A stretch of 63,658 nucleotides of DNA from Intrasporangium chromatireducens Q5-1 (GCF_000576575.1 NZ_AWQS01000004.1:1-63658); one strand, 5' to 3'; shown: positions 48,940 to 57,348, numbered from the stretch's first letter. The notes: a model not told the origin generated them from the letters alone. Program-made: numbers and translations.

Positions 48940-50106
48940 ATGACGGCGTTCGGCCTCACCGAGGACCAGATTGCCCTGCGTGACGCGGTCCGCACGTTTG
49001 CCCAGGCGCAGGTGGCCCCGGGCTACCTCGACCGGGCGAGCAGGACGACCTTCCCGTGGGAGCTGCACCGGAGGCTCGGGGAGCTGGGGGTGCTCGGCAT
49101 GCTCGCGGGGCCCGAGCACAACCCGACCGGAACGGACGACTTCGTCGCGGCCGGGCTTGCCGTCGAGGAGTTGGCCTACGCCGACTTCAACGTGGCCAAT
49201 GCGGTGATCCCTGTGCTCCTCATGTCGTCGCTCATCGCGGCCCACGCCTCACCCGGCATCAAGGAGCGCTGGTTGCCGCCGCTCGTCGCCGGACAGACCT
49301 ACGTCGCGTTCGGGCTGACCGAGCCCCACTGCGGCTCGGACGCCACGGCGCTGCGCACGACCGCCGTGGCCGACGCGGACGGCTATCTGCTGACCGGTGA
49401 GAAGACCTCGGTGACGATGCTGGGAAATCCGGAGGCGATGATCGTCACCGCCCGCACGGTTCGGGATGGGGAACACCGCGGCGTGAGCACCTTCCTGGTG
49501 GACTTGGGCGCCGAGGGGATCGGCACGTCGGACATCCCCGACACGGGATTCCAGCCCATGGGTCGGGGAGTACTCCACCTCGATGGTGTTCGGGTGGCGG
49601 CGAGCGCCCTCATCGGGCCGGAGGGGTCGGCCTTCCGCAGCGTCCTCGGGGGGTTCGACTTCACCCGCCCGCTCCTTGCCCTGACCGGGATCGGGTGCGC
49701 ACAGGCGGCTCTCGACATCACCGCGACCTACGTGCGCGACCGGGAGGCCTTCGGAGCGCCGCTCTCGCGCTTCGAGGGGGTCTCCTTCCCCCTCGCCGAG
49801 CACTGCACCACCCTGGAAGCCGCCCGGCTGCTCTGCTACTCCGCGCTCTGGCGCCGCAACGAGGGGCTGCGCCACACCGCCGAGGCGGCGATGTCCAAGT
49901 GGTACGGCCCCCTCATGGCCAGCCAGGCGGTCAAGGACTGCCTTCTGCTTCACGGCAACTACGGTTACGCCCGCGAGTACGGCCTCGAGCAGCGATTGCG
50001 CGACGTCATGGCGGTCGAGATCGCCGACGGCACCGCACAGATCCAGAAGATCATCATTGCTCGTGAGCGGTACGGCGCCGAGTTCGTCCCCTATCGCAAG
50101 GGATAG
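48940..50106 (+). CDS. Acyl-CoA dehydrogenase, AliB/BadJ-like paralogue
   Basis: A 388-residue dehydrogenase paralogous to the one at 2822. FGLTEPHCGSDATALRTTA is the flavin loop; LLHGNYGYAREYGLEQRLRD the C-terminal helix. As in its paralogue, the residue before GT is Asp363 (IADGTAQIQK) and the isovaleryl-type Glu is absent (FDFTRPLLAL). ARTTFPWELHRRL-like and YADFNVANAV stretches resemble cyclohexanecarboxyl-CoA dehydrogenases. It probably introduces ring unsaturation under PaaX control. ATG 48940 follows AGAGGA. Confidence 0.85.
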   Translation: MTAFGLTEDQIALRDAVRTFAQAQVAPGYLDRASRTTFPWELHRRLGELGVLGMLAGPEHNPTGTDDFVAAGLAVEELAYADFNVANAVIPVLLMSSLIAAHASPGIKERWLPPLVAGQTYVAFGLTEPHCGSDATALRTTAVADADGYLLTGEKTSVTMLGNPEAMIVTARTVRDGEHRGVSTFLVDLGAEGIGTSDIPDTGFQPMGRGVLHLDGVRVAASALIGPEGSAFRSVLGGFDFTRPLLALTGIGCAQAALDITATYVRDREAFGAPLSRFEGVSFPLAEHCTTLEAARLLCYSALWRRNEGLRHTAEAAMSKWYGPLMASQAVKDCLLLHGNYGYAREYGLEQRLRDVMAVEIADGTAQIQKIIIARERYGAEFVPYRKG

Positions 50107-50118
50107 CGATGCGGTGGG

Positions 50119-50916
50119 TCAGGCCGCGGAGATGCCGCCGTTGACGCTGATCGCCTGACCGGTCAGCCGGGCAGCGCCCGGCCCGCCGAGGAAGACGATC
50201 AGCGCGGCCAGGTCGTCGGGCTCGGCCACCCCGAGGTGGGCCTGCTGGGCGGCCTTCTCGAAGAGAGCCTTGCTGAAGCCGTCCCGCAGGACGTTTTCGG
50301 CAGTCGGGGTCCCCGCGATGAGCGAGGGCGTCACGGCATTGACCCGGATACCGTTGCGCTTGCCCTCGATGGCGGCCACCCGCGAGAACATGACGATCGC
50401 GGCCATGGCAGCGCCGAGGACGCTCTCACCCGGCGTCGCCACCTTCGCCGCGTCGGAAGCGACGTTGACGATGCTGCCCCCACCCTGTGCCTGCATGATC
50501 GGCAGCACCGCTCGCGTCAGGTGCATGGGCGGCAGCGCCTGCCTGGTCAGGATGCCGGAGACGTCGGCCAGGGAAAGGCGGTGCAATAGTTCCGGCCGGT
50601 ACGTCGAGGTCATCGAGTTGACCAGCACGTCGATGGCGCCGAGAGCCCGGTATGCAGCGTCAACCGACGCCTCGACCTGCGCCGGGTCGTCGGCGTCTGT
50701 GCCGATGAAGTGGACCTGCGCTTGCGGACAGGCCGCCAGGACGGCTGCTCGCGCCGCCGCTCCCCGTTCGGGGCTGCGGGCCAGCAACGCGATCCGCCGG
50801 ACCCCGGCACGGACGAAGCCGAGTGCGCTGGCGAGGCCGACACCCGAGGTGCCGCCGGCCACGACGACACCGGCCTCTGAGTAGGCCCGCACGAGCGGCG
50901 ATTGCTGCGATGTCAC
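50119..50916 (-). CDS. SDR-family protein lacking the catalytic Tyr and Lys
   Basis: A 265-residue SDR-fold protein. The nucleotide loop VVVAGGTSGVGLASALG is good and the C-terminus LTGQAISVNGG normal, but the YxxxK site reads LGAAM (Leu167, Met171). The surrounding SDAAKVATPGESV and VMFSRVAAIE segments align with BadH-type SDRs, so it looks like a BadH relative that lost redox chemistry or uses other residues. GTG 50916 is chosen because TTGGAGG stands six bases upstream. It is convergent with the AliB-like gene and divergent from the ligase at 51070. Confidence 0.7.
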   Translation of the reverse strand: MTSQQSPLVRAYSEAGVVVAGGTSGVGLASALGFVRAGVRRIALLARSPERGAAARAAVLAACPQAQVHFIGTDADDPAQVEASVDAAYRALGAIDVLVNSMTSTYRPELLHRLSLADVSGILTRQALPPMHLTRAVLPIMQAQGGGSIVNVASDAAKVATPGESVLGAAMAAIVMFSRVAAIEGKRNGIRVNAVTPSLIAGTPTAENVLRDGFSKALFEKAAQQAHLGVAEPDDLAALIVFLGGPGAARLTGQAISVNGGISAA

Positions 50917-50987
50917 GAGGACCTCCAAACGGTGACGGGGACCTTGCCGGACCCTACATGTGAAGGGACTGAGTTTCTACAAACGTC

Positions 50988-51015
50988 TTGTATTGTACTG
51001 GTCCAACCATATACA
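50988..51015 (+). promoter_or_regulatory. Promoter with perfect GntR-type box before the 51070 ligase
   Basis: -35 TTGTAT (50988-50993) and -10 TATACA (51010-51015) flank TGGTCCAACCA (50999-51009), the most symmetrical box of the set (TGGT-N3-ACCA). Confidence 0.65.
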
Positions 51016-51069
51016 TTCTCGGTAGGGGCCGCGACCGCGTGACCTCCTTCACGAGTCCAGGAGAGCCGA

Positions 51070-52725
51070 ATGGCGTCGACATCCCTCCTCCAGACCTCCC
51101 ACTGGCCCGCTGAGCCAGGTGAGGTCCGTGACGTCACCGTGTGCGAGCTGCTTCGTCACGCAGCTGCAACCGTGCCCCACCGCATCGCCCTGGTCGACTG
51201 CGTCGAGGACCAGTCCGCCCGCACACAGTGGACCTATCGCGAGTTCGTGGCCGATGCAGAGCGGGTGGCCCGAGCCCTGCTCGAGCGCTTCGAGCCGGGC
51301 GACCGGATCGCGATCTGGGCGCCCAACAGCGCCGCCTGGATCATTGCCCAGCAGGCGATCAGCCTGGCCGGCATGGTCCTGGTAGCCCTCAACCCGGCCT
51401 ATCGGGCGCGCGAGGTCGGCTTCGTGCTCGCCCAGTCGACGGCCGCCGGGGTCTTCATCGTCGACGAGTTCCGCGGCTTCGACATGAGGGCGATGATCGA
51501 CGAGATCCGAGACGAACTGCCCGCGCTGCGCGAGGTGATCTCGTTCTCCGACTGGGACGCCTTCCTGGACACCAGTGACCCCGCGCGCGAACTGCCAGAG
51601 GTCGCACCGCATGACCTGATCCAGATCCAGTACACCTCCGGCACGACCGGCTTCCCCAAGGGAGCCATGCTGCATCACATGGGCCTGGTCAACGAGGCGA
51701 CCTTCGTCGCCGAGCGGGCCGGGATGTCCGACGGCGGCGTATACATCAACGCCATGCCGATGTACCACATCGGGGGTGGCGCGGTAACCTCCTTCGGGGC
51801 GTGGGCCAAGCGCGGCACCTTCGTGATCCTGCCCGGCTTCGACTCGAGCCACGTGCTCGAGGCGTTCGAGACCTACCGGGGCACGCACACCCTCGTCGTG
51901 CCGACGATGCTCATTGCGATGCTCGACCACCCGGACCGTGAGACCCGTGACCTGTCCAGCCTCCAGACGATCCTGAGCGGCGCCTCGGCGGTACCGGCCT
52001 CGCTGGTGCGCAAGACGATCCAGCTTCTCGACTGCCAGTTCAGCATCCTGTTCGGCCAGACCGAGTCGCATGGGGTCATCAGCCAGACGCGGGTGACCGA
52101 CGCTCCCGAGGACCAGGCCGACACGGTGGGCCAGCCGCTACCCCAGCTCGAGGTCAAGATCGGCGATGTTGCCACGGGTGAGCCCGTGCCCCTGGGCGAG
52201 GAGGGGGAGATCTGTGTCCGCGGGTACCAGACGATGCACGGCTACTACGAGATGCCCGCCGAGAGCGCTGCCGCCCTGGACGACGACGGCTGGCTGCACA
52301 TGGGCGACATCGGCTCGATGGACGAGCGCGGCTTCCTGCGGGTCAGCGGACGGGTCAAGGACACGATCATCCGTGGTGGCCTAAACCTCTACCCAGCCGA
52401 GATCGAGGCTGCGCTGCAGGATCATCCCGCTGTCGAGTACGCCGCTGTCATCGGCCTGCCCGACGAGAAATGGGGCGAGCAGGTTGCGGCTGTCATCACG
52501 GTCCGCGCGGGGTTCGAGGCGCCCAGCGTGGCTGAGCTCAGCGAGTTCCTGCACGGGCAGATCGCGGCGCACAAGGTCCCCTTGTACTGGACGGTCGTCG
52601 ACCACCTGCCGATGACCCCGTCCGGCAAGACCCAGAAGTTCGTCCTTCGCGAGGAGGCGGCCTCGGGCGAGCTGTCCTTCACGGAGCGGGAGACCGCCGC
52701 CTGGCGGGTGGGGGAGCGCGCCTGA
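51070..52725 (+). CDS. AMP-forming acyl-CoA ligase (FadD3/FadD17-like)
   Basis: A 551-residue ANL ligase: IQYTSGTTGFPKGAML near 187, FGQTESHGVISQT near 333, GYQTMHGYYEMPAESA, DDGWLHMGDIGSMDERGF near 415, RGGLNLYPAEIE and the lysine in PSGKTQKFVLR. This is the FadD branch that takes medium chain, ring or steroid-derived acids (NPAYRAREVGFVLAQS). ATG 51070 follows CAGGAG. It ends before a strong terminator and faces the dehydratase cluster, so it could activate the acid used by that cluster. Confidence 0.85.
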   Translation: MASTSLLQTSHWPAEPGEVRDVTVCELLRHAAATVPHRIALVDCVEDQSARTQWTYREFVADAERVARALLERFEPGDRIAIWAPNSAAWIIAQQAISLAGMVLVALNPAYRAREVGFVLAQSTAAGVFIVDEFRGFDMRAMIDEIRDELPALREVISFSDWDAFLDTSDPARELPEVAPHDLIQIQYTSGTTGFPKGAMLHHMGLVNEATFVAERAGMSDGGVYINAMPMYHIGGGAVTSFGAWAKRGTFVILPGFDSSHVLEAFETYRGTHTLVVPTMLIAMLDHPDRETRDLSSLQTILSGASAVPASLVRKTIQLLDCQFSILFGQTESHGVISQTRVTDAPEDQADTVGQPLPQLEVKIGDVATGEPVPLGEEGEICVRGYQTMHGYYEMPAESAAALDDDGWLHMGDIGSMDERGFLRVSGRVKDTIIRGGLNLYPAEIEAALQDHPAVEYAAVIGLPDEKWGEQVAAVITVRAGFEAPSVAELSEFLHGQIAAHKVPLYWTVVDHLPMTPSGKTQKFVLREEAASGELSFTERETAAWRVGERA

Positions 52726-52750
52726 CGGGCGGGACACACACGAGGGCAGA

Positions 52751-52779
52751 GGGCGGCATACCTCATGGGTATGCCGCCC
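52751..52779. terminator. Bidirectional terminator hairpin
   Basis: Perfect 12-base arms GGGCGGCATACC (52751-52762) and its complement (52768-52779) with a 5-base loop between the convergent ligase and activase genes; a T-rich tract follows. Confidence 0.75.
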
Positions 52780-52837
52780 ACTTCTCTTTGGCGCGACGGT
52801 GACCTCGGCGTGGGCGAGCCACCTGCCCGCGGCGGCG

Positions 52838-53782
52838 TCAGGGCCGCCGGTCGGCTGCGATCGACGCGGTCCACAGCTCGACGTCGATGGGCTGGTACTT
52901 GGCCCGTCCGAGGCTGCACGTCGAGCAATCGCGCCCGTTGGGCTGCTGGCCGGTGTGGACGTGCTCACGGTCGACGGCTTGGCCGATGACCCTGGTCTCG
53001 CCCTGCAGCGACTCGAGACCGAGCAGCGCGGCGCCGTAGGCCCCGCTGATCTGCGGTTCCGCCGGTACGATCACAGGTGCCCGGAGCGACTCGGCGAGGA
53101 AGTGCACGGCCGCCCGGCTGCGCGCCACCCCGCCGGTCATGACGACGGGAGCCGCCCGGCCCACCCGGGAGACGAGACCGAGGGTGCGTGCGGAGACCGC
53201 GCGGTGCACCGAGGCAGCGATGTCTGTTGGCTCCTCGCCCTCGGCGAGCAGCGAGATGATCTCCGTCTCGGCGAACGTGGCACACATGCTGCTCACCTCG
53301 AGGTCCTGACCACCGGCCAGCGCGAGGTCATCGAGGTCGTCGAGCCGGCACTCGAGGGCACGTGCCAGCACCTCGAAGAACCGGCCGGTGCCGCTCGCAC
53401 ACCGGTCATTCATGGCGAAGTCGTCGACGAGTCCGACCTCGTCCACCCGGATCGCCTTGCTGTCCTGGCCCCCGATGTCGATGACCAGGGCCGCGCCCGG
53501 GCACATCGCGGCCACACCCCTCGCATGGCAGGTGATCTCCGTGAAGGTGCGGTCGACGTCGGGAACGAGGCGCCGGCCGTAGCCGGTCGCGATCACCTGG
53601 CCGAGGTCGCCCCGCTCGAGCCCGGCATCGTCGAGGACCGCGTCGATAGCGGCGGCGACACCGCGACGGCTGACCGCGCCCATCTGGACGACGCGATGCG
53701 CGACGATCCCGCCGGCCTCGTCGACGACGACGGCCTTCGCGGTCGTAGAGCCGAGGTCGACTCCCATCGTGCGCAGTGCCAT
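52838..53782 (-). CDS. 2-hydroxyacyl-CoA dehydratase/benzoyl-CoA reductase activase ATPase (HgdC/BcrA-D family)
   Basis: A 314-residue ATPase of the ASKHA fold. GVDLGSTTAKAVVVD is the phosphate-1 loop, VIDIGGQDSKAIR phosphate-2, VVMTGGVARS the adenosine loop. Cys128 (NDRCASGTGRF) and Cys167 (SSMCATFAETE) match the two cysteines through which the homodimer holds a single [4Fe-4S] cluster in HgdC. ATP hydrolysis drives one low-potential electron into the partner enzyme. A C-terminal extension adds CSTC. A single activase gene suggests the homodimeric dehydratase type rather than BcrAD. ATG 53782 follows AAGGAG. The partner subunits lie directly upstream. Confidence 0.9.
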   Translation of the reverse strand: MALRTMGVDLGSTTAKAVVVDEAGGIVAHRVVQMGAVSRRGVAAAIDAVLDDAGLERGDLGQVIATGYGRRLVPDVDRTFTEITCHARGVAAMCPGAALVIDIGGQDSKAIRVDEVGLVDDFAMNDRCASGTGRFFEVLARALECRLDDLDDLALAGGQDLEVSSMCATFAETEIISLLAEGEEPTDIAASVHRAVSARTLGLVSRVGRAAPVVMTGGVARSRAAVHFLAESLRAPVIVPAEPQISGAYGAALLGLESLQGETRVIGQAVDREHVHTGQQPNGRDCSTCSLGRAKYQPIDVELWTASIAADRRP

Positions 53783-53799
53783 GACCCGCTCCTTCGGTC

Positions 53800-55140
53800 T
53801 CAGACGCCGGCCTTGGCCCGGCGCACGTCGATGCTCTCGAGCATGGCCACCAGGCGACTCTCGAGGATGTCGTCCTTGTAGAACGAGGCGTCGGCGACGT
53901 CGCCCTCGAAGAACATCGCAGGGATGCCGAGGTGCTCGCGTGCGGTCGACGCGAGCATCGTCTGCGGATTGGTGAAGGCCCGGCAGGTCCGGGTCGAATG
54001 GAAGACGAGCCCGTCGATCTCGAAGCGCTCGCAGTCACGCAGCGTCAGGTAGTTCAGCGTCTTGAGGCTGTGGTTGATCGGGCAGAGCAGATAGTGCTGG
54101 GCCATGCCACGCAACGGGTCCTCGGGATCGATGAGCTGCGGCTCCTGCCAGAACGACGAGTGGGTGTACCGGCCGGCGATGACGGCCGCGTCGTACTCGG
54201 CGAAGCGCTTGGCCAGCCAGCCGAGCTTGTTCCAGTTCATGATGCCGTCGAAGTAGAGCCGGTAGCGCTCGTTCTCCAGAGCGGGCACGCCGGCGTCGAC
54301 CCGGGCCTGGATCTCGTCCCGCACGGAGGCGAAGTAGTCGACCAGGGCCTGGTCACCGGGCAGGAAGTTGATGTGCGCGATGCTGGCCACCCAGTCCCAG
54401 TAGGTGGCAGGCGTCGGCTTCCGCTCGCACAGCGCCATACCTTCGAGGCGCAGCTCGGAAGCGCGGCGGATGTACGACATGCTCTCGGAGAGGGCGTCCC
54501 AGTCGAAGGGGCGTCCGGTCTGGGCTTCGATGAAGGTGACGAGCTCGCGCAGCTGCCCGACGACGTAGTCGGTCGCCTCGTCCCACTCCTGACCAGCCAT
54601 GTAGGTCGAGTCGGGTCGGTTACCCCAGAGGAACGGGATCGAGACGTTGAAGATGGGGATTGACCTGCCGAAGACCCGGTAGGTCATCTCGTCCCACTGC
54701 TGGCCCGTGCTGCAGCCGGAGTAGGCGTTGACGAAGAAGTCGGGCTTGGGCAGCTTGCTGGCCAGCTCCTGCTGGTCGAGCGCGTCGACGACGCCGGTCT
54801 CGGAGCCCGGCGCCGGTCCGCCGCCGTTGCTGAGGACTGCGCAGCCGAGGTGGGTGCGCGAGTAGGAGCAGAGCTCGTTGATGTAGCCGTACTCCGCGCC
54901 CGCGAGCTGGGCCGGGCCCTCCAGGTGCTGGGCGGCGAGCCGGGCCGAGAAGGCCTCACCATGGCACCACTCGAGCCCGGCCGCCTGGAAGATCGGGTTG
55001 AGGGCGGAGCCGTTGTACCACACGACGTGCTTGCCCCGCTCCCGAGCGGTGAAGATGTTGTCCCAGTAGTCCGCGATCATCTGGCCGCCCGCGCGGGTGG
55101 TCTGCATCCGGGTGACGGTGCTGCCAGTCTGCGTCGTCAT
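53800..55140 (-). CDS. 2-hydroxyacyl-CoA dehydratase/benzoyl-CoA reductase-type subunit (HgdA/BcrB-like)
   Basis: A 446-residue subunit of the HgdA/B, FldB/C, BcrB/C family. The N-terminal half has HVVWYNGSALNPIFQAAGLE, INELCSYSRTHLGC (Cys91, Cys100) and NAYSGCSTG (Cys143); the C-terminal half has GLVFHSTRTCRAFT. Three cysteines in comparable places bind the double-cubane or [4Fe-4S] cluster that receives the activase electron. ATG 55140 follows GGAG; the frame continues 40 codons upstream without family features. It is 17 bases from the activase and 31 bases from the other subunit. Substrate unknown. Confidence 0.85.
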   Translation of the reverse strand: MTTQTGSTVTRMQTTRAGGQMIADYWDNIFTARERGKHVVWYNGSALNPIFQAAGLEWCHGEAFSARLAAQHLEGPAQLAGAEYGYINELCSYSRTHLGCAVLSNGGGPAPGSETGVVDALDQQELASKLPKPDFFVNAYSGCSTGQQWDEMTYRVFGRSIPIFNVSIPFLWGNRPDSTYMAGQEWDEATDYVVGQLRELVTFIEAQTGRPFDWDALSESMSYIRRASELRLEGMALCERKPTPATYWDWVASIAHINFLPGDQALVDYFASVRDEIQARVDAGVPALENERYRLYFDGIMNWNKLGWLAKRFAEYDAAVIAGRYTHSSFWQEPQLIDPEDPLRGMAQHYLLCPINHSLKTLNYLTLRDCERFEIDGLVFHSTRTCRAFTNPQTMLASTAREHLGIPAMFFEGDVADASFYKDDILESRLVAMLESIDVRRAKAGV

Positions 55141-55171
55141 TGCTGCGCTCCGTGGTGTCTCGGTGGGATGG

Positions 55172-56332
55172 TTAGCTGGCCGCGACCGCGGCCCGCCGCG
55201 AGATGCGCTCGACGAGCGCCTCCACCCGGGTCCGGAGGGTCTCCATGGGCAGGCCCGCATGCTCGGTCTCGACGAGCAGGTAGGGGATCTCGCGGGCCTC
55301 CAGCGCCTTTCGGAGCTCCGGGTAGAGCAGCATGTGGGGCTCGCAGAACTTGGCCATCAGGATCACCACGCCGTCGGCGCCGCTCTCGCTGACCGCCTTC
55401 GTCAGGTAGGTGTCCCAGTCGGCGTTGTGCTGGACGCGGGTCGGGCAGGGGACGTTGACGTTACGGTCGAAGTACCACTGGCTCAGGGCGGCGACCGGCT
55501 CGAGGTCTTCGCGCACGTCCGTCGTGATGTAGCGGCGGCCGTGGTAGAGGTCGTCGTCGACGATCTCTGCTCCGCAGTCCTCGAACAGCTCGAGCAGCGC
55601 CTGCTTGGGTGCGTGGCAGAAGTGGCCGGACAGGTGCAGGCGAACCCGCGCGTGGGGATCGTGGGACTCGATGCCGTCGGAGAGCAGCTGCTCGAGGAGG
55701 GCGATGTGCTCGGCCTTGTCCATCACCATCGAGGACTTGACGAGGTTCTGCATGGCCTTGGAGGAGAGGTGGACCCGGCCCTCGCGCCGCGCGTCGAAGA
55801 CGGCCCGGAGCAGCGCCCGGTCGCGGTTGTACAGCCGGATGCTCTCGGCGAGCCGGCCATGGTCCAGGGGAACGCCGGTGCTGCGTTCCACCTCGGCGAC
55901 GATGTGGTCGAGCTCCCCGCGAACCCTGGCAGGCGTGGACGGCTCGCTCATCGACGCGATGAACTGTCCGAAGAAGATGGGCGTGTGGGGCTGCTTGAAG
56001 CGCATCACGTCTGCGGCCCCGAGGAGCTGGACGCAATGGTCCGCGAGGAAGAACGCGTCGTAGATCTTGAGCCGGCCCTTGGCCGCCTGGTCGGCGAGGT
56101 TGCGGGTGTAGCCGCAGTAGAACTCGGCGAGGATGACGCGTCCCTCGGTGTCCGGCTCGTTGTTCTCTTGGATCACCACGGGGAGGAACCCGGCGGCGTG
56201 CAGCAGCTCCTCCGGGAAGTTCATCGGCAGGACCCCGGCCACCTTCCGGTCGGGGTGGGTCCGCTTCCATTCGACGACGTACCGGTCCGGATCCGCGGCC
56301 ACCTCGGCGAGCCGGTCGAGGATTGCGTTCAT
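55172..56332 (-). CDS. 2-hydroxyacyl-CoA dehydratase/benzoyl-CoA reductase-type subunit (HgdB/BcrC-like)
   Basis: A 386-residue subunit of the same family. VLPMNFPEELLHAAGFLPV is the standard opening, FYCGYTRNLADQAAKG holds Cys73, ADHCVQLL Cys100, and LMAKFCEPHMLLYPEL Cys330; these are the family cluster ligands. The C-terminal LVETEHAGLPMETLRTRVEA matches the typical E-x10-LRTRxEA end. Together with the next two genes it forms a complete ATP-driven two-component enzyme that could dehydrate a 2-hydroxyacyl-CoA or reduce an aryl-CoA. ATG 56332 follows AGAGGA. It has its own promoter at 56365-56393. Confidence 0.85.
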   Translation of the reverse strand: MNAILDRLAEVAADPDRYVVEWKRTHPDRKVAGVLPMNFPEELLHAAGFLPVVIQENNEPDTEGRVILAEFYCGYTRNLADQAAKGRLKIYDAFFLADHCVQLLGAADVMRFKQPHTPIFFGQFIASMSEPSTPARVRGELDHIVAEVERSTGVPLDHGRLAESIRLYNRDRALLRAVFDARREGRVHLSSKAMQNLVKSSMVMDKAEHIALLEQLLSDGIESHDPHARVRLHLSGHFCHAPKQALLELFEDCGAEIVDDDLYHGRRYITTDVREDLEPVAALSQWYFDRNVNVPCPTRVQHNADWDTYLTKAVSESGADGVVILMAKFCEPHMLLYPELRKALEAREIPYLLVETEHAGLPMETLRTRVEALVERISRRAAVAAS

Positions 56333-56354
56333 GAGGGCGTCCTCTCTCCTGGGC

Positions 56355-56393
56355 GACACATCAGAGTTTACGTGACGTGTGTCTGAAGCGCAA
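56355..56393 (-). promoter_or_regulatory. Putative promoter of the dehydratase operon with inverted repeat
   Basis: Minus-strand -35 TTGCGC (56388-56393), 17-base spacer, -10 TAAACT (56365-56370). GACACA (56355-56360) and TGTGTC (56378-56383) form an inverted repeat spanning the -10. No GntR-type box is present, so control may be separate. Confidence 0.45.
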
Positions 56394-56463
56394 TATCTGT
56401 AGAACGACGGTCGCGTGACTCCACCGGATGGTCGCCGCGCCAAAGGCAGGACAGCGGGTGGGC

Positions 56464-57345
56464 TCAGGGCGCGTAGCCAGTGCCCTCGAGCACGCTCGGT
56501 GGCTTGGCCAGGTGGAAACCACGGAAGGGCTCGGTGTTGTCAGATCCGCACAACGGCCAGCCGCCACGCCAGTTCGGTGTGCCGCCGTCGATGCGCAGGC
56601 AGGACCCGGTGATGTAGGCGGCGGCTGGGGAGAGCAGGTAGACGATGCCTGCCGAGATCTCGGCCTCGGTCCCGAACCGTCGCAGCGGGATGACCGGCAC
56701 GGCCTGCTCGCGGAAGTAGGCCCGGTCCTGCTCCGTGTAGGTGTCGAACCCGCTGGAGGCGATGCCGCCCGGCGCGAGCGCGTTGACCCGGATGCCGTAC
56801 TCGGCCCACTCGCACGCGGCTGTCTCGGTCAGCGTCCACATCCCGCCCCGGGCCGCTCCTGAGTGACCCATGCCCGGCCAGCCGTGCCACATGTCGGCGA
56901 CGATGTTGACGATTGCTCCGCCGTGCTCGGCCATCCACTGGTTGACGGTCTCGCGCATCATGATGAAGCCACCGGTGAGGTTGTTGCGCACGACCGCCTC
57001 GAACCCCTTGGTGCTGATGTCCCTCAACGGCGACTTGTACTGTCCCCCGGCGTTGTTGACGAGCCCGTGGATCGCGCCGTGTTCCTCGATGACGCGCGAC
57101 ACGGTGTCGCTGACGGCTGCCTCGTCGCGGATGTCGCAGACGAGCGCCGAGGCTGAGCCACCGTCGGCTCGGATCTCGTCGACGACGGCATCCAGCTTGT
57201 CCCGGGTCCGTCCGGTGATGACGACTGTCGCGCCGAGGTGGGTGAGCTCGTGGGCGGCGCAGCGTCCGAATCCGCTGCCGCCGCCTGTGACGATGATGGT
57301 CTGGCCCGTGAACAGCCCCGGCGCATAGATCGACTGGTATGGCAT
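56464..57345 (-). CDS. SDR, 2,4-dienoyl-CoA-reductase-like, with Lys to Arg change
   Basis: A 293-residue SDR with IIVTGGGSGFGRCAAHELTH and LVNNAGGQYKSPLRDIS. Instead of YxxxK it has GHSGAARGGM, resembling peroxisomal 2,4-dienoyl-CoA reductase (HAGSAKAAV) but with Arg in place of Lys. TETAACEWAEYGIRVNALAP also fits that branch. It has an unusual C-terminal tail of about 40 residues rich in Trp, Gly and Pro. It lies between the dehydratase subunits and the AttH-like gene, three bases from the latter. It could reduce a dienoyl-CoA formed by the dehydratase/reductase system. Confidence 0.7.
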   Translation of the reverse strand: MPYQSIYAPGLFTGQTIIVTGGGSGFGRCAAHELTHLGATVVITGRTRDKLDAVVDEIRADGGSASALVCDIRDEAAVSDTVSRVIEEHGAIHGLVNNAGGQYKSPLRDISTKGFEAVVRNNLTGGFIMMRETVNQWMAEHGGAIVNIVADMWHGWPGMGHSGAARGGMWTLTETAACEWAEYGIRVNALAPGGIASSGFDTYTEQDRAYFREQAVPVIPLRRFGTEAEISAGIVYLLSPAAAYITGSCLRIDGGTPNWRGGWPLCGSDNTEPFRGFHLAKPPSVLEGTGYAP

Positions 57346-57348
57346 GGT

